Source: Lepraria neglecta
Lineage: Eukaryota > Ascomycota > Lecanoromycetes > Lecanorales > Stereocaulaceae
Length of the DNA: 64,000 bases
Reading direction: 5' to 3'
NCBI GenBank assembly: GCA_033220425.1
Contig: CM065652.1
Coordinates: 1,116,001 to 1,180,000, forward strand
The notes beneath the pieces are model-generated. The model did no database searches and was not told where the DNA came from. It was given only the letters and a program-made list of their open reading frames with translations. Of this stretch, positions 44,751 to 56,800 are shown piece after piece; position 1 is the stretch's first letter; every line of letters starts with the position of its first letter. The position numbers and the translations under genes were made by a program.

Positions 44751-46800
44751 ATGAAGCCGAACGTACGGTCTCTCGATGGTTTGCTTCAGATATGGTAGAG
44801 AGATTGGTGCGCATTCCATTGACAGCTTTCACTGACTACATCTCGATAGCTATGACCTACCCCACCGCATCCACACGGCAAAGGCATATCCGCTGACCTC
44901 GCCAAACGGCTCGACGATCATTGTTTACTGTCATGAGCAGGGATTACGATTGGTATGGAGAGGAGGACGGCCTTTCAAGCGCCAGCCAGAAACTACGCAG
45001 AAGAAGGCAAAGCCCAATGGTGCAGGCAAAGATACAGTCATATCACTGGATTCTAGTGATGAAGAGCCTGCTGGGAAAGCCGAACGCTATCGAGACAACC
45101 CAGTCTTTGAAGATGAGGAGGAGGAATTCGATCCTTCGGAACCCTATCAGGCCATTATTCAGACTCTAGATCTACCATTGGGTGTCGAAGTGCTCCATCT
45201 AGCATTCCCTCATCTACCAGCCGACCGACAAAAGACAAGCTTAGATGCCTTGCCAAAGCTCATGTCCGAGAAGATCGTCTGTGCTGTTGCTTGCTCCGAC
45301 TTCACTGTTAGAGTACTCACCATACCCCTGGTCCCGCCTTCTCCGCAAAGCAAGGCAAGGCCCGAAGTAAGAAACGTGGTCTCAATTCTGAGTGCAGGGA
45401 AGAGCTTCTTTGGAGAGCAGATGGTTACGCTTACGGGTGGTACTTCTGATCAGAGCCTTCCGAAAGGTGTTTCAATTTCTATGACTGCAAACACTCCCGA
45501 AGAGGAAGACGAAGAAGAAGAGGACGTCGAGATGGAAGACGACGAGAATCGGGGCAAAAAACTGGCTCTATCGCGCTCCGCTTCTCGAAGTCGCAGCAGG
45601 TCGCGAGTTGGCCGAGATCAACCCTGGGACTTACTTGTCGCGTCACACTCAACGGACCTCTCCGGCCTGCTTCTGATCTACAGGATCCCTTTGGGAGCAG
45701 GCGGTTCCAGCATGTCTACAGAGCAGCATGGTCCTTGGCGAACGCAATATCTTGCATCCCCAGCTGTATCTATTGAGTTCAATTCTGCACTACATCCCGC
45801 ATCACGGCATTCAAGAATGCTAGTAGCTGAGGCGAAGGGTGTTGTCCGCATCTTCGATTGTCTCGCTCGCTCCAGAGCAAACCAAGGTTCATGGCTTGTG
45901 TCATTGCACACCCCATTTGAGTCTTCGCAAGACTCAATGCCACGGCGAAAGGCCATCTTAGACGCGCGGTGGGTTCTTGGCGGGAAATCTGTTTTGGTGC
46001 TGCTAGCGGATAGCAAATATGAGATCTGGGACATTGAAAACGCTGGACCAAAGGCTGCGGATGCGGCCAATATTCCTCCAGCTTTAACGACGTTCGCTCT
46101 CGATGGCTGGGTTGGTAATTCCATGAAGTCTAAGCCTCTCATGAAAAGCTCAAACACCAAGAATGAAACCAGATCGAAACTCGCACCAATGACTCCTAGC
46201 ACCCGAAAGATGAGACAGGAAGCTCTATTCACTGGGCCGACTGCCCAACCCGAAGGTCCAACTTGTGGAGGTCTATTCGTCAGGCCAGTTCAAGACAATT
46301 CAAGCAGCAGACCAAACGATGAATCCATACTGTTGTGGTACGGAAATACCGTCATGATTATACCTAGTCTGTCCACGCATTGGCAGAACAAAGCACATAA
46401 AGCCGGGACCCTTTTCGGCAGTGGGGCGAAGGGTGAGCCTAAGATCATCAGCAACATCCAACTAGGTGGCGAAGCATGCAAAGAAATTGGTCTATTTCCT
46501 GCTCTTAAGGGGGCCGATAAGAACTCTTCAAGTCAAGCCGAGATACTGGTGACAGGAGAGCATCGGCTCTTGATTGTCACTTCACCCCTCGCGGAGCCAC
46601 CACTACTAGCGAAACCTACTCCGCCGCCTCTTTCGTCCTCAGTAGACCAGCTGCTGCTGGCTAGAGGAGAGCTCGACGTGCACGGCATGGACAGGATCCT
46701 AGCTGGTATGTCAAACGGACATCAGGCGACGCCAGCCCGCGATTCCCGCAATTCCCGCAATTCTCCCTACGGAAAAGGGAAGAATCTCTTGATGTCATAG
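44751..46800 (+). CDS. NUP37: Nucleoporin NUP37 (beta-propeller)
   Basis: Exon 1 is only 17 bp (44751-44767, MKPNV and part of R); an 82 bp intron leads to exon 2, 44850-46800, for 655 residues. The spliced start reads YDLPHRIHTAKAYPLTSPNG followed by IIVYCHEQGLRLVWRGGRPF, which fits the fungal Nup37 N-terminus. Propeller-type strands follow (KIVCAVACSDFTVRVLTIPL, DLLVASHSTDLSGLLLIYRI, ARWVLGGKSVLVLLADSKYE), separated by acidic and Arg/Ser-rich inserts. Nup37 binds Nup120 in the Y-shaped outer-ring complex of the nuclear pore. The donor GTCTCT is non-canonical after the GT, so the first exon is the least certain part. Confidence 0.75.
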
Positions 46801-47298
46801 GCTACGAAAAGTGTACAATTTTCTACCCTGACTGTACCTATTCGTGATCACTTAGCATAGCGTTTAGATACCCGATTCGTGACGATAGAATAGCAAGACT
46901 TTCTCAGCCTCGTCGCAAAACACACTAAGGGCGCTTGTGGCACAAACCTTGATTTCAGTGGAATGGGGTGAGGAGCGTCCCTTGGACCCTGAAATGTGAA
47001 ACATCGATGCTCGATGCATCGACATTATCTCACCTACAAGCAACTCGATACGGCCCTAGAGAGAACTTCTAAGAGCGTGTCAGATGTGACAGTAGTTTTA
47101 TTCCGGTCTTGAATTATCCGTGGCTTCTTGCGAGCATCACATTAACAGTGCGCTTCCCCAGGGAATCTTCAACACCCCACCTTCACTTTTGATGACCGCA
47201 ACCACATTGTGCTAAAGCAGCTGGTCTTCTCCGCCGCTTCAATCCAACGTTTGAACCTTTCATACTCAGCAACATCAACCACACTTGAACCTCTCAAG
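46801..47298. other. Tandem-gene intergenic region
   Basis: About 500 bp between the NUP37 stop and the next plus-strand gene. It should contain the NUP37 3' end and the next promoter. No repeat, RNA gene or coding frame was recognised. Confidence 0.5.
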
Positions 47299-48029
47299 AT
47301 GTCGAGAATTTCAGGACCCACACTCATCAATCTGCCCCCACCTCCAAGCGACCCTGGAGGAGCGACACCATCCGACTTTGGCCCGTGAGTACTCCTTCAT
47401 ACCTCTCCCGCGTCTCATAGCTTTCGTAGACTTCCAAACATGGCGCTAATCCAAACAGTGGAACACCCAACTCCGGCTTCTCTACCGCAGCTATCACAGA
47501 CGGCCACCAAGGCACAGTCCACACCCACGCGCACGGCCACACCACATCCTCAGCCTCCGACTCTTCCACAAATACCCTCGATGCCGAGCGCGCAGACCGC
47601 ATCTCCCGTCTCGCAGGCCTAGAACGTGTAGCCACACTCCGCGGCGCCAGCCAGCACCTTCCCCAAGCCCTCCAGCAGCAGCAACAGCCACCAGGCTACT
47701 TCGATAATGCCGGCGGTCTGCACAAGAGCACGGTCGGTAGCGCTTCTGCTACTGGTAGTGCGGGAGGTAGAAATACGTGGGCGAGTGGAAGCGATATTGG
47801 GGATCGTATGAGTGAGGATCAGGATGATGGTCTTAGTAGTGCTGGGATGAGCGATGAGGGGAATGCGAGCTTGGTGGGTTTCGGGGAGGGCGCTGGGAGT
47901 ACTGTTAGCGGACCTTCTTCTACATCTGCTAAATGGAAGGAGGCGGCTGGGACTGGAGTCGGCAGCCCGACTTCTGGTCGACAGCAGAAGAAGGAGGGCG
48001 GGAGTCCGATGGAGGGGGTTGAGAATTAG
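47299..48029 (+). CDS. Conserved fungal protein of unknown function
   Basis: Two exons, 47299-47384 and 47459-48029, give 218 residues. The start is MSRISGPTLINLPPPPSDPG; splicing leads to GTPNSGFSTAAITDGHQGTV. Recognisable blocks are DAERADRISRLAGLERVATL, GYFDNAGGLHKSTVGSASAT, then a Trp-Ala-Ser-Gly-Ser motif before DRMSEDQDDGLSSAGMSDEG and SLVGFGEGAGSTVSGP. I remember similar proteins from many filamentous ascomycetes, always unnamed. The sequence is mostly polar and disordered, with no membrane segment or catalytic motif. Strong block conservation in a disordered protein suggests binding motifs or phosphorylation sites. No function is assigned. Confidence 0.75.
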
Positions 48030-48481
48030 TGGATTTGTTGCTATTGCGTGGAGTGGGCGGCAGGATTTGCTTTGGGATGGTATGCAGGGCAGGCTGGAAA
48101 CTTACTATGATACCATGGAAAGGGAAGGGGCTTGCTGCGCTGGCTATCGAGGTCGGTATGAGCATTGCTGAAGCTTCATGTTTGTGGTATTGTCACAGGC
48201 TTCTTCTGGCTTTACTTGATAGCTGGCTACAAATGCATGCTCAAAGACTTCTTTCTCTATTCTTTTATGTCTGTGTCCTCGTGTGATTGCCTTTCTGCTT
48301 CCTATGCCGGGTTTACTTCGGTCTCCCTACCTCATCATTACTGTCCGGTAGCAGGCCCTCACGCTATTGTCCGAGAGGAAAGCACACACAAACATGGCCG
48401 GATATACATATACATGCTTCAACCCGAAGCTCCTACCTAGCTCTTTGAGAGACACCACCCAGAACGGAAAGGAGAGCAGTC

Positions 48482-50027
48482 ATGGATACTCAGAGATTCC
48501 TAACTGAAGTTATGGACTGTATCATTGGCTACCTTGACCCGATCAAGGATATAGACGACTCCGCCGCCTGCAGAAAAGCGCTTGAAACCCTTTGACTGAT
48601 GAGCAAGAAGTGTAGAAAGACTGCTAGCCCAATTCTCTTTGCTAATGCTCAAGCTTCCCATGGGAAAAGTCAACGACCTACAGCGCTTCCCCGCGACCTC
48701 TGTTACCATTGCCACCTGCGTTCAAAGTCTGCACATTATATATCAGTCTAACCCAAGAGCGGAGGGGAACGTACTGGAGAGGCTTACCGAGAGAACGCTG
48801 GAAGGTCTCTTCGATAACGAACGTGTCGTATTTGAGAATTGTTTCCTTCGCGGGCCCACTAGCCACCATTTCGCAGACAACGTTTTCCACATAATGGATC
48901 CGCAGTTATTGAGTCAGGAATCCATGCTTCAATCATCAATGATACCCCCCAACCTGAGGAACGGAATAGACGTGGAAGTCACAGTGCCTAAAAATTTTGA
49001 AGAGCAAGTCGTAAGGGCATGCTATTTCTTTGAACAGCAGACTCCCCGATCAATAGATACCGGCTTTGTCTTCCAGTATATCATTTCTGAACAGATAAAA
49101 GCTCTTCTTTGTACAGCAGGTGCAGGTCTGAGATTTACGAGCCTCAAGTATAACAACCTCAGCATGTTTACACAACATGAAATCGCGAGCAATTGGCGAA
49201 TCATAGGAATGATGTCCGGACTGAAGAATCTCGACCTCACGCTCTCGACCTACGACATAAGTATAAATTCCCAGCCAGGGAACGACTGGGCAGAAATCTT
49301 TCGAAGCCTCACCAGTCTCAAAAACCTCCGCCTTGCCAACAACGATCTGAACAGTCGCCTCGAAATCGAAAGCTCTAAAATCACTATCTGTATTGAAGAC
49401 CTGTTTATACGAGATCAGCCTTCGTAACTACCTGGCCCAGGCCTTCATCAGGATGAAATGATCACGATGCCGCAGCTGGAGTCTTTGACGTGGATTGGCT
49501 GGCATACCTCCATCCTCAGCAGACCACACGATCTCATCACAGTCATCGATAATCAAAGCAGCACGCTGAAAGAGCTGAGCCTCGAAGCAATGCTTATGGA
49601 GCCTGACCAAGAAATAGAAATTGGCTGTTGCGGCGGTTGGACCAAGATGGCAAAGCATTGCTCAAGAAATATGCCGAAGGACAAGAGAGTGAACTTTACC
49701 GACCTGAGTACTGAAGCCACTTTGAATGAAGGGTGCTGAAAATGGGGCTTACAGAAGGATGATTACCTGTGGTTGGATCAAGTGTTGAAGCCTGCATGAA
49801 CTCATCACCATCATTTGAAGACATAATAGTACACTCAAGGAACTCAACCTGGAGACATTTTCCATGGACTCTGGAGCTGAAGACCGGGTCGGGAGGCGTC
49901 CTGCTTGGATGAATCTGGCGACAGCCTGCTCAAAAACATTTGCAAAACCGACGACCTGGCTTCGGCGCTCGAATGTTGGAGTATATAACTTCAATACGAA
50001 TCGGATGGGACAGACAGTCGTCGACTA
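48482..50027 (+). pseudogene. Decayed F-box/leucine-rich-repeat gene
   Basis: The ATG at 48482 opens an F-box-like start (MDTQRFLTEVMDCIIGYLDP), but a TGA at 48593-48595 interrupts it just before the usual LMSKKCRKTASPILFANA. The similarity then moves to another frame from about 48660 (VNDLQRFPATSVTIATCVQS). LRR-like lines follow (GLKNLDLTLSTYDIS, SLTSLKNLRLANNDL), a TAA stands at 49425-49427, and sequence continues as MPQLESLTWIGWHTSIL and TLKELSLEAMLMEPD. A second, related end piece lies at 49815-50027 (STLKELNLETFSMDSG ... TNRMGQTVVD). F-box proteins pick substrates for SCF ubiquitin ligases; this copy has at least two stops and one or two frameshifts, so it cannot make the full protein. 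Confidence 0.75.
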
Positions 50028-50682
50028 GTTGCGATGGGACCAGAGTCGAATAACATGGCAAGTGAAGCCCAAAGGTACGTAAATCTCACTTTTTCTGAAG
50101 CAAAATCTTGCCTGGAAGGAAACTAGGAAGACTGCAACGTTGGTTCAATATCCAGGACTTGAGCTTTAACTGGCAACATTGGCTCTTATAAGGGTGGTTT
50201 AGCAATGGATTCCACTCTTCAATACCATTGTTCTCCCATGCTCGAGCTTTTTCTCTGTTAAAATTGCAACCTTTCCTAATTATATACCTGTCATGCTTCC
50301 AACGTTTTAGTTCTAACTTGTAGAGTGAGGACAGGACGATCGACCACTAGCGTGTTTGTAGTCCTGTCCGTAGTAAAACCGTTATTTGGTGAAACCAGTG
50401 AAAAGCCTCGAGTTCTTATTCTTTGTCTGCAGTCTTCCGCTCCTACCACCTCACCCACACGCACTCACCTGGCTCTCCTCCGCCTCGAAGGGCTAAATAG
50501 CTCCTGCGGCATTCCTCTCTTCCTTCGCCCTCCTCAGACACTGCCAGAAGTAGCCATCAAATCACTTCCAGCAGAATCAATCATTGTGCGGATTGACCGG
50601 AGGAAGATCCTGCAGGGCTCAATACCGCCAGCTCCTTCGAAGTCCACCCTGGGCAGAAGACTGTCTGTGACTTTCACTAGTC
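50028..50682. other. eIF2A upstream region
   Basis: About 650 bp between the F-box relic and the eIF2A start. An open frame of 128 codons from about 50325 overlaps the eIF2A start in another frame, but has no recognisable family and is probably chance. Confidence 0.5.
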
Positions 50683-53098
50683 ATGGCAGCTCCTACGCAA
50701 TTTGCCTGTAAGTGCTGTAGGACACATGTTGACCGCCTTTATTGAACAAGATGTGTTTGACGTTACAATGGCTGACGGCTCGGATGTGGTACAGATCGGA
50801 CGCTGGATGGCATTGGTGTTATCGAGGCTTCGCCCATCTACGGCTCGCTGCCAGGATTCGAGAGGTTCGTGCTCACTTCAAACTCGGCTGGCTTCCCCCA
50901 AAGCCCCAGACCGCTGCGACTAACTATACACTTACCAGGCCCGAAGGAAACCTGAGATGCTGCGTTTACTCACCCTGCGGTCGCTACTTTGCGTGGGCAT
51001 CACCTGAGAGGTGAGAATACTTCCAACTTTCTTGGGGTCATACTAAACCTGTCCAGGGTAACGGTAATTGATGCCTCGGTGGGCCACGTCATTACAACTC
51101 TACCAGCCCAGAACGTCTTCGAACTCGGCTTCTCACCCCTCGGAACCTTCACTATAACCTGGCAACGACCCTCCAAAGACGACAATGGCGACGCAGTCAA
51201 GAACCTCAAGGTGTGGAGGGTGGTCGAGGGAGGACCCGATGCGGGGGAGGACGAGCACAATGTCGTAGGGCGTTTCGTGCAGAAGTCGCAGACGGGGTGG
51301 AACCTGCAGTATACGTATGATGAACAATACTGTGCCCGCGTAGTCACAAATGAGGTTCAATTCTACCAAAGTGGAGACCTCGCGACTGTGTGGAATAAGC
51401 TGCGGGTTGAGGGTGTCATTGACTTTTGTCTCTCGCCTGGCCAGAACCACTCTATTGCTGTCTTTGTCCCAGAGCGTAAGGTATGTAGAGTCCCAGCCAT
51501 TGCGAGGAGAGCGGAGCTGACATGATCCTAGGGCCAACCTGCGGCAGTGAAAGTCTTTAACGTGCCCAACTTTAATGCACCGGTATCTCAAAAGACTTTC
51601 TTTAAGGGAGACAAGGTTCAGCTGAAATGGAACGACCAAGGCACAAGCCTGATTGTACTTGCTCAAACAGAAGTCGACAAGTCAGGGAAGAGTTACTATG
51701 GAGAGACAACACTTTATCTTTTGAGTGCCAATGGTGGCTTTGACTCAAGAATAGATCTCGGTAATTTTTGCGAGCGAAAAGTGAGGAAGAACAATTGCTA
51801 ACTCCTTTACAGACAAGGACGGGCCTATACATGACGTTACGTGGTCGCCGAACTCAAAAGAATTTGGCGTGGTCTATGGCTACATGCCAGCTAAGACAAC
51901 TATCTTCAATACTAAGGCCGTTGCCACCCACACCTTTCCCCTCGGTCCACGAAACACAATCCTCTTCTCACCCCATGGCCGATTCGTGCTTGTTGCTGGT
52001 TTCGGCAACTTAGCAGGCCAGATGGACATATACGATGTGGAGAAGGACTTTCAAAAGATATGCATGATTGAAGCCAGCAATGCCAGTGTATGCGAGTGGA
52101 GCCCCGATGGTAAACACATTCTTACAGCCACTACAAGCCCAAGGCTACGAGTGGACAACGGCGTACGAATATGGCACGTGGGAGGCGGTCTGATGTACAA
52201 TGAAGAGCTACAAGAGCTCTACCATGTCACTTGGCGGCCGCAATCAACGACCCAACATCCTCTAGAAAATCCTCTGCATCCCGTACCAACTCCGCACGCC
52301 TCTGCTTTAGCATATTTGGGAACAGTCAAGACACCATCGAAGCCAGCTGGGGCTTACCGACCACCAGGAGCTCGAGGCCAAGTCACGCCTCTAGCGTTCA
52401 GGCGAGAAGACGAGGGCGGTGCAGCCTACGTCAGCAATGGTAGTCTATCCATGGGACTCGGAGCCAACGGCTTCGGGAAACCAAGAAAACGAGAAGTTCC
52501 TGGAGCAGAGACAGTAGCCAATAACACGCCGGGAGCTGCGCCGGCAGCTGCTGCAGAAGGCGACGAGAACCTGTCCAAGGCAGCAGCAAAGAACAAGAAG
52601 AAGCGAGAAGCCAAGAAAGCGAAAGACGCGGCCGAAAAGGCTGCTGGACTTGCTCCAACAGCGGATGGAGTGCAGCCGGATACAGCAACAAGTCCAAGCA
52701 GGAGTCCCGAGAGGAGGGATAGGAGAGGCGATGAGAGGAATCGATCAAGAGGCCAAATTGATGCCCGACCACGATCGAACCAAGCCAGAAGAGAAACACA
52801 GCCTCATGAACGTCAACCACAGCCAAAACCAGTACCCAATGGAACAACCTCAGAAGCAGCCCCATCCCCTGCACCAGCACCGGCCCCAGAAGCACCCGAG
52901 CTCTCGGTAACATCTCCAGGCGGTGGCGGCGGGCTGCAAGACAAGAAGATCCGAGCACTGCTCAAGAAACTGCGCGCTATTGATGATCTGAAGATGCGGC
53001 GAGCGGGAGGCGAGAAGCTGGAGGGCACGCAGATCAAGAAGATGGATACGGAGGGCGAGGTGAGGAGGGAGCTCGAGGGGCTGGGGTGGAATGATTGA
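50683..53098 (+). CDS. eIF2A: Eukaryotic translation initiation factor 2A
   Basis: Six exons: 50683-50707, 50795-50864, 50939-51010, 51057-51480, 51532-51760 and 51813-53098, for 701 residues. Splicing gives the classic start MAAPTQFAYRTLDGIGVIEA, then RPEGNLRCCVYSPCGRYFAW. A nine-bladed propeller covers about 20-430 (e.g. FELGFSPLGTFTITWQRP, NTILFSPHGRFVLVAGFGNL, VCEWSPDGKHILTATTSPRL). The family end of the propeller is NGVRIWHVGGGLMYNEEL. The C-terminal 250 residues are Lys/Ala-rich, then RS/Pro-rich, ending in a helix (KIRALLKKLRAIDDLKMR ... GEVRRELEGLGWND). eIF2A can deliver initiator tRNA independently of eIF2 in some contexts. The first intron is 87 bp; the others are 46-74 bp. Confidence 0.94.
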
Positions 53099-53893
53099 TA
53101 CGATGTTGCCATGATCATGACTACCTGTTTTGCGGTCTATCACGTGCTGGAGAGGCAATATTGTCTAAGCAAGCACATTGGACAATGAGGACATGATCTG
53201 GAATGCAGCGTGCGGCGTGTCTCAAGCGCCGTAGAACATACCCTAGAATAGAAAAGCCGTAATTCAGAATCAGGGTTGATCAACCACATGCGCTAAAGAT
53301 CAATGTTTAAAGTCATGTGATTACAGGCCAATTTTGATATTGCAATATATGTATCACCCACCCCCAATCCAGCAGATGTACCCAGAACTTTCGTTCTCAT
53401 TCCACCAGACTGAACCCTTCCTCACGCGAATCGCGCTCTGGCTGCAAAGGGGGGCAAGTGCGGTATCCATACAGTCCCGATACGGTCGATGCCGTTGCGA
53501 ACGGCTGGCTACGCTTGATTGATGTGTCGCGGGATATACTGAGACGAGGGGATGGATCTTCCCGAGGCTCAACCTTGTACCCGCGTGGTTTGTTTGGGAT
53601 GGTGGACGCAATGAATGGGCCGAGGTTGGTGCAGAGGATGGTGAGAGACAGCCTGTTGTGATGGGTGCGGTGGTGGGATGGAGGAGGGGGTCGATCCAAG
53701 TGAAGGCAAAGCAGTAAGAACGCAAGGAAAGGGGAAGGGTTGAGGAAAGATTGCATTTAGTGAAGATCAAAGTACCTGCTGTCATTCGTCTTGTCCGCAT
53801 TATTAAGTCCACATTGAGTCCGTTCCACCTATCCTGTCCTGCTCCAGACTCCACAAAATCATCTACTCGTAAAGTCCCACCTCTCTTGTGCAC
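53099..53893. other. Convergent region eIF2A / Myb-UBA gene
   Basis: About 800 bp between two stop codons. Both strands have frames of 60-180 codons at about 53350-53890, but none shows a family signature and they overlap each other, so I call none. It should hold the two 3' untranslated regions. Confidence 0.45.
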
Positions 53894-56800
53894 TTAAATA
53901 CTATCAATGAATTCCAGCACGTCCTTCTCCCTCTCCTTGTACGCCCTCTGCTCTTCATCAATCATATCAATAGCCGCCACCAAGTCTCCCCCTGCAGCAG
54001 ATGCATACTGCAAAAGTCTGCTCTCTGGACCATCATCATCTTCGGTATTTTCGAAACCCAGATCCCGGAGTCTGCTCACGCAGTCATAGATCTTACGCCT
54101 CTCGTCCCAGTCCTTGAATGAGATTGTTGAAGCTCGGGCTGGCGTGCGGGGCTTAGTGCTCTTCTTGTTTCGTGGAATATGGAGAGACTTATGCTCCCTG
54201 TGGTTGTTGAAAGAGGCATCTGGCCTTGGAGCTGTCACCCGAGGCGGAGGGCTGCTCTTACGCTCGTCGACGTTAAAGTATCTCTGTTGGTCCTTTTCAC
54301 AAGGATCAACCGCCCACGACTCCCCGTGATCGTAGTACTCAGAAGCTAATCTGGAAGCTTGGGCTCTCTCACGAATTGCAGGGTTCGTCCCATGCCAGTC
54401 GTCGTCCGGATCTTCGAACGAAAATTTTGATCCCAAGGCTCGGAATTCGGGTTTGGAAGCAGATTCCTTATCATTAACCCAAGATCTTTTGCTAAGAGGA
54501 TGATAGTCGGAGGGGTGAATAGTGAATTGAGATTTCGTAGATGGAGGAGCCTGAGGATGGTGTAGAAATTTGTCGCATTCGACTCTCCCAGTGCCATCGA
54601 AAGCCTCAGAATATGGCCTACGGCGTCTGGCATTATGCCTGCTGTCAGTACCAGCAACAGTAGCATTGCGGCGGATTCCCTCGGTCAGATGCGATCGAGC
54701 AGAAGGCTCGGCTTCTAGAGGGTCAAAAGGCTCGGCTAGTCTCGCTGCGGGGCTCAGACGACTTGACGATTCAGCTTTGTTCATGGTAGATGGCAAAGGG
54801 CTGTACCAGGGACCAGGGTGCGTAGCTAAGGAATTTCTAGTATCTTCGTCGTAGAGGCCTGTTTCGGGATTGAATGCCGGCCTGAAAGGCCCATTCTCTT
54901 CTGACTGGCCAACCAAGTCATTGCGCTTGATGTTTTCACCACTAGGGAAAGCTCCAGGAACCTTGACATCATCAGGGACAATAACTTGCTCTTCTTGTTC
55001 CTTAAGCGATTGCTGCCTCTTTATTTGGTCAGCAATTATCTCTTGAATTGATGTCTTATAATCATGAAGGGCACTGCTGCCATTTAATCCGGCAGACGGC
55101 TCGTTCAAGGATAGGGCCTCGGGTTCCTCAAGCGGACATGGCAGAGGATTCTCTTGTAGTGTATGATTGTGGTTGGGGTTAGTATTTAAAGTATGTGGAA
55201 GAAATGAGACAGGTCGTTGGGCGATATTCGACGGAGCTTGCTGCTCGTCTTTTGCGTCGAGTATGAGCTTGCCGGAGGCAAGAGCTGAGTTGGTCTTAGC
55301 TCTATCTGACCAAGTTCGATCCTGTTCTTGTGTTGCCATGATTAGTCTGTTCTTGTTTTGTTGCTCGAGTAGCCTCAACTGCCAACGGTAAACTTCTAGT
55401 GCGCCAGCTCCACCATTTTCAGATGGATTAGGTAGCGGAGTGTCTTGTATTTGCATCGGAGGAGGTTCTTGGCTGGGGTTGGGACTAAGCCATCTGTTCG
55501 TACCTGGACCGATGAAATGGGAGGAATGAATTACTCGGTGTGTCATGCTGGTATCAGCACTTGCTTCAGGCTGGCTGTTGACATGCTCTTCGGACAACAG
55601 CTGCGACTTCTCGTCAGGCTTCTTTGACTCAGAGCGAGAATTTGCCCTCAGAGGCACCAAAGGCTCCATGCTCATACTAGGCAACGGGGGAAATGGCACA
55701 TTGGATGTAAAATTCTGACCTTCAAATTGCGCCAATGTTGGAAAGCGAGCAGCTGCGGCAGGTAGAGTCGTCGATTGGTTGATGTCCGCTTCATCCGTGT
55801 TTTCTGTAGAATGATAGCGTCGTAAATGATCTACATGACCCGTCCGAGTAGCTGAACCTTGAGTTTCAACCGCCGGAGTGGGTTGGGCCAGAGGAGCATG
55901 GTGCGGAAGATGAATAGGACCAGGCTTGTGATAACGCGGTACTCTATTCATCCCAAGGTTCCGGGACATACGACGGCTATCTGGAGGCGAGTTGCGTGTG
56001 ACCGTGACAGGGATGTCGGAAACGAATCGAGGGCTTCGTCCTTGGCCGATTTTGATCGTCTTTGGTCCAGCAGTAGGCTTGGTGGCGGAAATCGAATGCG
56101 GTGGCCCTACTGTAGAGGGAGCGTGAGAGTCTTTGGCCAGGATGTTGCCTTCTGAAGGTGCAGCTTTGCTCTCTGAAGATGAAATTGTGTCTTCCTCTGG
56201 TACTGTGGCTGATGCTAAACTCTCAGAGCTTGCTGCAGAACCAACAGTAGCTTCCTCTCGTGGCTGGCTAGTCTTAGGTCGCTTTGGGAGTATCTCTTGG
56301 CCTAAAGCAGTCATATCTCCTGCAACAGCTCTGAGACCCAGGATGGTGTCGTCAATGATCCGGAGGTCAGCTTCACGCGTTCGCTCCGCTGCTTGACGTG
56401 TCAGGTTGGAAGCCTCCTGTAGTCCACTTGTAACGCCTCTCATGAGAGTACTAACGCTGCCAATAGCAGCATGGAACCCCTGGCCGATAGCTCCAGGGAA
56501 CCCCTGGGGCATATTTTCATCTCCTACAGTAAGTCCTTCCAAGTGGTCATTGATCATTTTCAAGCCGTCAAGAAGACGATTAGACTCTTGGGACGACGAC
56601 CCGCTCTGGGCTGACGCCGAGATATTGCTTGAATCATTCAGCTGTGGAGTGGTCTCGGATATAGACACTGTAGCAGCAGCGGCTTCGGGCACTATGGTTC
56701 GTGCGTTATCTTGGAGGGTGTCCATGGAGATCTTCTTAGCTAGTTCAGCCTCGAAAACCTCTAGAAGAGAGGGCTTTTCGCTGGGTTCCTGTTCCTTAGT

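Noticed and set aside
44951-46800. Starting NUP37 at the internal frame start near 44950
   Set aside because: An upstream spliced segment (YDLPHRIHTAKAYPL...) in phase matches the family N-terminus.
50325-50711. 128-codon frame overlapping the eIF2A start
   Set aside because: No recognisable domain, and it runs through the well supported first exon and donor site of eIF2A.
53354-53893. 180-codon minus-strand frame between eIF2A and the Myb-UBA gene
   Set aside because: Low-quality composition, overlapped by other frames on both strands, and placed where two 3' untranslated regions are expected.
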